Source: Branchiostoma belcheri
Lineage: Eukaryota; Chordata; Leptocardii; Amphioxiformes; Branchiostomatidae
Direction of reading: 5' to 3'
Length of the DNA stretch: 64,000 nt
NCBI RefSeq assembly: GCF_001625305.1
Contig: NW_017802380.1
Span: 3,202,212-3,266,211 of the forward strand
Shown here: positions 60,101 to 64,000 of the stretch, piece by piece
Layout: each line of letters opens with the position of its first letter
How positions within the stretch are numbered: position 1 is the first letter of the stretch
The notes under the pieces: model-generated
The model's input: the letters and a program-made list of their open reading frames with translations, nothing else
Database searches by the model: none
Told to the model about the DNA's origin: nothing
Position numbers and translations under genes: made by a program

Positions 60101-62833
60101 TTCACATTAATTCATAGTTCATAACTTCCGGAAATCCTCGAAAACTCAAATCTTGCAGATGGCACATCGATTGCAAGTTTATGTCCTCTGTCTTCCTGCA
60201 ATACCACAGAGCACCAGGAGGGGGCAGTGTCAGCCTGCAGGGACTACTGGTGGAAGACGAGGGATGCCAAGGGTGCTCTGGAGAGGATGCCGAAGAGAAA
60301 TATGTCCAAGGATATAGAGGGCCACCTTCTGCAGGGGCTTGTGAAAAATGGGAAGGACTTAGTGGGGGCTTTGTCATCTGTGAGTTTGGGATGAATCTGT
60401 TGTGTGGTTTCATGTCTTTGGTTGCAAATCTCAACCTTCTGAATCTGAATCTACATTGTAATAAGTATATAAATGTACATTTAAACATTGTTTGTGAGCC
60501 ACTTTTTAAGTGCAATGGTGGTAACACAGCAAATTTCATAATTATGATAATAATTAATACTATAATTAGTTTCTGTAACTGTATTACAGTTATAAGAAAC
60601 TAGTTGCATACTTAATTATAGTTTGGAGTTTATTCTTTCAAGTTTATTGAGTGTATTAAAGTGATAAATATACAATACGTCTTGAGTGCTGTTAACTGAC
60701 AAGATGCTGCACATGGAACATTGTGTTATGATTGAGTGCTAAGATGTATTGTTGACTGTACATGACCAAACCTATTGTTTAAAGAGATTGGTGCCTTTTT
60801 TGATTCGCCCTGTATTCCCAGATCCCCAGGAACACCCGGATGCTGTATGTTCACAGCTACCAGAGCTACATCTGGAACAGTGTGGTGAGCAGGAGGCTGC
60901 AGGAGTACGGCTTCCAGCCAGTGGTGGGGGATCTGGTGCTGCAGGACAGGAAAGGTTGGGCGTTTTCTCTTACACAAGTCTTTTTTATTAGTCAAGAGTT
61001 CATCAGAAGGATGACGGCTGAGACTATCAATTTACCAGTTTCGACTTTTTATTCCAAAGTCTTCATCAGAAATGGAAAGAGTTGTACAAGTCTTTTTTAC
61101 TCTTAACAGACGTGTGTCTGTCCACTTCACAAACAAAGGTAAACATTATAGCTAGTATGTTAATATATAGCAAAAATGTTATCATTCAATTTATCAATTG
61201 TATTATAGTTCCATGCTGAGCAGCTATCTAAATGTTTCACTATTTGCAGTTACTGTGTTATCTTTTCAATCTACATGGAGCTTGTTGGCATGACCTGTTA
61301 AACATTTATAGGTGCCACCCAAGAGATGTTTTGCTGACAAATGAATTGGTGTGTATTGTACAGATGGAGACCAGAGGGCTGAAGCTAAGGCGTTAACAGA
61401 GGGAGACTTAGAAAACTGCACCATCCACGATGTTGTTTTTCCCTTGTTTGGATATGATGTCATCTACCCACAGCACAAAGGTACAGCTATGAGACATCTC
61501 AGCATTTATAGTTCTTTTCTGCTCATCCTCTCATGCCAGGTCTGTCCCTTGTATGAATCAGTCACCAACCAATCAGATAACCCCCTTGTAGTTGGAGGGA
61601 GAGTTACCAGCCAATCATGTTGCCTCTTGACTGTAGGTGGTGACGTGATTGGCTAGTGACAGCTGGCCATCGTTACAAGCTATTGATTGCAATGGACATT
61701 TCAAACTGTTATGATTTAACATAATGGGTGACTGACAAAATTTTGCTCTGTTCTGTCCAGCTGACAAATTGGTAAAACATTGGACAAAAAGAAATCTGTT
61801 GTTGTGTAATTCTTTTCCTGTGACTGTGTGGTTTCACAAAAAGTTCTGTAATTTTCTGTGTTGTGCTCAGCTGAGGAGTGGTATAGAGAGATGCTGTCAG
61901 TGGACCAGCTGGATATGGACAACATCAGACACAAAGTCAAGTCAGTCTGGCAATTAAATCTTCTTTAATTTCTTCATAGGGTGATATCCTGTAATAGGAA
62001 AATATTGTATTATGGCTTGTTAATGCCCTTTTTTTAAAGTTAGATCTAAACATAGTGTGGTAGATCCTGAATTGTGAAATAACTGCAAGCAGACAAGACT
62101 TTTCTATGGTCAAAAACACTTTGATTGTTTTCATGTTTCCAGGGACTACTCCTTGTCTGGTGCCTACAGGAAGATCGTCATGAAACCAACAAATTGCAAA
62201 TGGCAAGTTTTAGATGTTGTTAAAGCACCTTGCTTTCGTGACATTTGAATGCCATTACCATGAATTACTGATGGTGTGTATAAGAGTTATCACCTTCTAA
62301 TTGCTTTTATTTTGGTTCCATTCTCATTATACATGCAGGTCAGTCATGTATTATGATGATGTGAAGATTCCGTTGATGCTGACAGACAAAGACATTCTGG
62401 ATGGAAAAGAAGCACCTTTAGCTGCATCAGGTGGGAGCAGTCACTGTGACTGTAATTAGCTTGAAGTTTCAATTTTGTGTTTTCTTAATTCTCATCTGCA
62501 CATGTGTCATGATACTTAAGCAAATATTGGAAAGTCTACTTTATTGTCAATGGATAAAAATTTATTGATGACAGTCACTATAACTTATATATGTAATTCT
62601 CGAAGTTTCCATAGCCAGAAAGCAAAGAAATATGATCAACATCTTTTCTTATGATACTGTGCCAAAAGTTTTGGATTATTTTTGTGTGTTTCTTGTGCTC
62701 CCTAGAAGGGAAGATGAAAGCCCTGAAGGTTGAGTTCACCTTGCCGCCCTCTACCTACGCCACCATGGCCCTTCGGGAGGTCCTGAAGACTGACACGTCC
62801 AGCGGGCACCAGGCTCTGCTCAACACACAGTAG
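46885..62833 (+). CDS. PUS7: Pseudouridylate synthase 7 (PUS7, TruD family), complete gene
   Basis: PUS7 converts uridine to pseudouridine in tRNAs and some mRNAs. Coding exons: 46885-47044, 47370-47553, 48225-48414, 48931-49069, 49395-49506, 49764-49841, 50322-50387, 50507-50569, 50995-51120, 60027-60088, 60210-60379, 60822-60954, 61364-61480, 61871-61940, 62143-62202, 62339-62430, 62706-62833. They total 1950 bases: 649 codons plus TAG, with all phases consistent; human PUS7 has 661. The hallmark [15 protein letters not shown] carries the catalytic Asp (about residue 275), and [10 protein letters not shown] follows near 353-362. The gene ends [20 protein letters not shown]. One intron (after 62202) has a GC donor. 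Intron 9 is 8.9 kb and hosts two antisense LRR genes. Confidence 0.97.
47652..47839. mobile_element. MITE-like inverted-repeat element in PUS7 intron 2
   Basis: The left arm aatctccaagcagatcttt (from 47671) pairs with the right arm ending gcttgcagatt at 47829, followed inward by matching gctg blocks. The direct repeat AGCCCATC occurs at 47653-47660 and 47832-47839 and may be the target duplication. The arm motif TCTCCAAGCAGA is shared with the foldback element at 7717-7853 and the single arm near 4865, so these look like one family. Confidence 0.55.
51705..53522 (-). CDS. LRR transmembrane receptor, copy 1 (605 aa), nested in PUS7 intron
   Basis: A single-exon coding region. Signal peptide: residues 1 to about 25 ([20 protein letters not shown]). 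LRRNT cap with [10 protein letters not shown]. Seven 24-residue LRRs (about 51-225) of the LxxLxLxxNxIxxIxxGxFSNL type; unit 5 carries two extra residues (FSKSNLLK). LRRCT cap [12 protein letters not shown]... with four cysteines (about 231-283). Then a Ser/Thr/Pro-rich stalk, a transmembrane helix near 437-460 ending IWYKRR, and a ~145-residue tail. The tail has PPPLPPR (class II SH3 ligand), two YQPL motifs, SLYSH and DYLILV at the end. A T-rich acceptor 13 bases before the ATG marks a 5' UTR intron. It resembles the expanded LRR receptors of lancelets; ligand unknown. Confidence 0.92.
   Translation of the reverse strand: MGRQFKETLIFLLTLLTKCNMPEVAGCRCNVVKAECHSKKQGLPAIPQNLSVSITCLDLGRNQITALKRSEFLRYKNMITLYLNKNKITDIAPGTFSNMLKLNCLDLSNNKITNIEQGAFSNLLKLEKLYLSVNMISNIEPGAFSNLPNLQLLYLHNNLITNIESGIFSKSNLLKLKRLTLFDNKITSIEPGAFSNLMNLQFLSLRLNQISVLPPSAHHMLSSIGTVKIHNNPWQCDCRMIPFRKEMTGLHPFETQITCAHPAHFWGKKLKDINPEDLTCEESSISTLPNINTQALAPSLGNPEPTVRPIGPKFGTLPVDTQALFTSSAISTSSSMKSRTEPTAHPVGHVSATLPVALNESTQAPTFSSRGNSKSSERATTHIASPTSSSRPMTTQWKFVAVTMAPLTPPITITGAPDKLRSESHDNNCRPETSFPLPILIGSVSGAAVGSVLIVSIIVTIWYKRRAKNPSSGPKPIATDILSSTATAVINSSYERTDQGLAQAIPESSNVRNLPMTNSNDPPKDEPPPLPPRWKGAAMAQENDSLYSHTAPNHYQPLKKTKNINEPADAKNDTPHFYQPLKKTENVNGPVDANDYLILVPNANT
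53902..54445 (-). repeat. Dispersed repeat, copy C (shortened)
   Basis: Begins like copy B (aaactagagttccccgatctc, then ACCTTCGCCAAATGAT) but stops around gacgatccgtcaac. It therefore lacks the half containing the AAGAAGG end. It is inserted between the coding region and 5' UTR exon of LRR copy 1 and is missing from unit 2, so it entered after the duplication or was lost from one side. Confidence 0.7.
54734..54960 (-). other. Probable 5' UTR exon of LRR copy 1
   Basis: A conserved block (cagctttgga... cttcaaag) ends at a GTCAGT donor just below 54734. The equivalent place in unit 2 has GTTAGT below 58987. With the T-rich acceptors beside both ATGs, this suggests a two-exon transcript with a noncoding first exon. 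The 5' limit is a guess. Confidence 0.45.
55444..55820. mobile_element. Harbinger-like MITE, 371 bp, with 3-bp duplication and empty site
   Basis: Perfect 34-bp inverted repeats lie at 55447-55480 and 55784-55817, beginning GGCCACACCAATTTAATTTG, flanked by TAA (55444-55446 and 55818-55820). The paralogous unit 1 shows the uninterrupted sequence gataaggagcatatt near 51630, the empty target site with a single TAA. Three-base TAA/TWA duplications are typical of PIF/Harbinger. No coding capacity. It inserted after the LRR locus duplicated. Confidence 0.85.
55870..58128 (-). CDS. LRR transmembrane receptor, copy 2 (752 aa), nested in PUS7 intron
   Basis: Tandem paralog of copy 1 with the same order: signal peptide ([20 protein letters not shown]), LRRNT ([11 protein letters not shown]), LRRs, LRRCT ([12 protein letters not shown]; about 371-425), Ser/Thr/Pro stalk, transmembrane helix near 583-607 and cytoplasmic tail. 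It has 13 LRRs against 7. Units 9 and 11 are nearly identical ([20 protein letters not shown]), and copies of this unit also match in DNA, showing recent internal duplication. The tail is almost the same as in copy 1 ([47 protein letters not shown]), while the stalk has diverged. A 5' UTR acceptor lies just before the ATG. Intact; no disabling mutation seen. Confidence 0.92.
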   Translation of the reverse strand: MGRKLKEMLIFLLILLKEPNMPEAADCTCDDIKACGCTKRGLPAVPQNLPTYITCLNLRQNQITGLKRSEFLRYEYMITLHLNKNKITNIEPGTFSDLRNLQYLGLQHNHIADIVPGIFSKLLQLRSLNLARNRITNIEPGTFSNMLKLKHLHLYSNKITKIEQGVFSNLLKLEKLDLSCNKITNIEPGAFSNLADLQYLHLQTNHITKIGPGIFSNLLKLKYLAPFENQITSIEPGAFSNLTNLQYLNLHSNNIINIKNGTFSNLLKLKRLDLSRNKISNIEPGAFSNLANLQYLNLHSNNIINIKNGTFSSLLKHKQLSLYSNKITKILPGTLSNLPKLSELYLHLNQISVLPPSAHHVLSSIELVKIHNNPWQCDCRMVPFRKKMTGLHPFENQITCVHPINFLGKQLKEINPEKLTCEESSISTLPKINTKVFSTSPEALIPSFGNPEPTARPVSPRYATLPVDTQAFKITSAVVSTSSSLVSMKSNAVGSPSATQTLTLNKSTQGPTISSPGNSKSSASLRAAHNVGPTSSSMALITQWQVTTVTMALLTPPLVITGAPDKPGSTTHDDNSKSETSFPLPILIGSVSGAAVGSVLIVSVIFTIWYKRRSNNSPSGPKPIATDILSSTATAAINSSYEQTGQGQAQAIPESSNVRNPPPSNSNDPPKDEPPPLPPRWKGAAMAQENDSLYSHTVPHHYQPLKKTSNEPADANNDTPHFCQPLKKTENVNGPVDANDYLILVPNANTST
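58987..59290 (-). other. Probable 5' UTR exon of LRR copy 2
   Basis: Counterpart of the block in unit 1, ending at a GTTAGTG donor. Within it unit 2 contains extra sequence around 59100-59170 absent from unit 1. The 5' limit is not determined. Confidence 0.45.
60027..62833 (+). CDS. PUS7: PUS7 exons 10-17: TRUD insertion and C-terminal half
   Basis: After the long intron the frame resumes with [20 protein letters not shown], matching the family residues that follow the VGR at the end of exon 9. Next come [104 protein letters not shown] and the final [20 protein letters not shown]. These are the expected TRUD-domain blocks in order, so the 8.9 kb interruption does not break the gene. Confidence 0.95.
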
Positions 62834-63474
62834 TCAACAACAGGAACCAACATACAGAAAGTAAGGAGAGGAGACATGCTGCACAACTTTACATCATTAC
62901 TTTGTGTATTGCTCACACATAGCACCAACTTTTAAATTATTTGAATTTAGACACTATTTGTTTTAATGTAGACACTACTGAATGAATGAATGAATGAATG
63001 AATGAATGAATGAATGAATGAATGAATGAATGAATGAATGAATGAATGAATGAATGAATGAATGAATGAATGAATGAATGAATGAATGAATGAATGAATG
63101 AATGAATGAATGAATGAATGAATGAATGAATGAATGAATAAGACTTTATTTTCGTGTCGTGCGCTTTCCCGCGCCACTACTAGTATTAAGCATTGCTAAC
63201 CTTGATAATGAAATCAAGTTTGAAGTTGAATATCTGTGTTAAATATATTAATTTATTAGAAATAAAGGTGCATGTAAATTTGGCAGTTGTAAGTGTTGGT
63301 CAGTCCCTTGTCTCAAGTCAAAACCCTATAAATCATACTGTTTTGTTTCTATTTTATGTTGAGCACCAAAAGTTTTTCCTGCACACCTAAATTTTAGGTT
63401 AGCCTCCAAGTGCTACTATTCCTGTCTTATCTCTCATAACAGACAAATACAGCTAAACATACAGTACGTTCTTA
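62834..63474. other. Convergent 3' flank between PUS7 and the dehydrogenase gene
   Basis: The two stop codons face each other across 641 bases. AATAAA on the plus strand (63261-63266) and on the minus strand (63252-63257) lie almost back to back and are candidate poly(A) signals for the two genes. The microsatellite occupies the middle. No coding sequence. Confidence 0.5.
62978..63140 (+). repeat. (GAAT)n microsatellite
   Basis: About 40 uninterrupted GAAT units downstream of PUS7. On the minus strand the tract follows AAAATAAAGTC, like the tandem tail of a CR1/L2-type retrotransposon, so it may have grown from a LINE tail. The minus-strand His-Ser-Phe-Ile reading frame is an artefact of the repeat. 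Confidence 0.95.
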
Positions 63475-63699
63475 CTATTCTAACAATGGTGACCTGTCTA
63501 ATTTCTTTGGGCCATCAATCACACTTAGTTCTAAAAAGTAGTCTGCAACTTGTGGGAAGAAGTCCCAGACTTTGACCAGAGTCCAGATCTGTCCCCAGGG
63601 ATAGTACACCTCTCTCTGTCCAGTCGCCCCTCCTCGGATGATGGCCTGTGCAGCGCTGGAGACAGGAGCCATCTGCTGTTTGGTGTCCAGTCCTCTATC
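63475..63699 (-). CDS. Short-chain dehydrogenase, HSD11B1-like, last coding exon
   Basis: A 74-codon terminal exon with TAG at 63475-63477 and acceptor TTTCACACCAG just above 63699. It encodes LDTKQQMAPVSSAAQAIIRG, GATGQREVYYPWGQIWTLVK and ADYFLEL. This matches the C-terminal part of 11-beta-hydroxysteroid dehydrogenase 1 and close relatives (AxxIIxGGAxxxxEVYYP), after the catalytic Tyr-x3-Lys, which must lie in upstream exons beyond the right edge. The family reduces or oxidises steroid and other carbonyls at the ER membrane with NADP(H); the true substrate cannot be read from this exon. The remaining 63700-64000 is intron with no visible exon. Confidence 0.8.
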   Translation of the reverse strand, partial: DRGLDTKQQMAPVSSAAQAIIRGGATGQREVYYPWGQIWTLVKVWDFFPQVADYFLELSVIDGPKKLDRSPLLE

Positions 63700-64000
63700 C
63701 TGGTGTGAAACAGCAGTGGGAAAATGTTTTGTATTGTTTCTATGAACCCTCTTTCCACAAGAGGTTGTGACCAAATATTTGATAGTCTAAGATCGCTCAA
63801 CCAATTTCATTGGAGTGTGATGCAAGATGTGCAAAAAGTTTTGAAAGATACTAAAACAAATATCTATCTATAGTATTATATAAAGGACTTTTTTTGTTTA
63901 AAAAAATCACTTCTTTACCTATTCTTTATCTATTAGATAACTAATTTTTCATTTGTTGTCTTTGAAATCATACTTTTCCATCTTGCATCATACTCCATGA

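Noticed and set aside
62947-63177. 76-codon ORF made of repeated His-Ser-Phe-Ile
   Set aside because: Translation of the GAAT microsatellite on the minus strand.

Overview
The window reads as nuclear DNA of an animal: intron-rich genes with short, phase-consistent exons, GT-AG and a few GC-AG introns, AT-rich noncoding DNA, microsatellites and several small DNA transposons. The protein exons are chordate-like, and the window carries single-exon LRR receptor genes and abundant TACATGTA-type strings. An invertebrate deuterostome, most plausibly a lancelet (Branchiostoma), is the best guess. The species is inferred, not proven.

Layout. (1) 69-3183, minus: the 5' end of the coatomer gamma gene (COPG), five coding exons, running off the left edge. 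(2) 7488-46128, minus: a complete SR-protein kinase (SRPK) gene. I could join 20 coding exons into one open frame of 806 codons plus stop; every junction keeps phase. Intron 2 alone is 22.4 kb. (3) 46129-46884: a short GC-richer divergent promoter region. (4) 46885-62833, plus: a complete PUS7 (TruD-family tRNA/mRNA pseudouridine synthase) gene, 17 coding exons, 649 codons plus stop. (5) Inside PUS7 intron 9 (51121-60026), on the opposite strand, lie two tandemly duplicated LRR transmembrane receptor genes whose coding regions are single exons (51705-53522 and 55870-58128). (6) 63475-63699, minus: the last coding exon of a short-chain dehydrogenase resembling 11-beta-hydroxysteroid dehydrogenase 1, convergent with PUS7.

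Mobile elements are unusually legible: a T2/Kolobok-like element with 191-bp inverted repeats, TTAA duplications and a THAP-domain remnant (17296-18275); a hAT-like element with an exact 8-bp duplication (18696-19918); a Harbinger-like MITE with a 3-bp duplication and a paralogous empty site (55444-55820); a foldback MITE family; and three copies of a ~0.9 kb dispersed repeat.

Functionally, COPG (vesicle coat), SRPK (splicing-factor kinase) and PUS7 (RNA modification) are housekeeping genes with no obligatory shared pathway. The LRR pair is the accessory, fast-changing part. Best leads: the nested LRR duplication with repeat-unit expansion but a near-constant cytoplasmic tail; the SRPK spacer built from in-frame-skippable exons, two with GC donors; two phase-compatible candidate alternative first exons of SRPK; and the hAT element carrying perfect CRE and octamer motifs.
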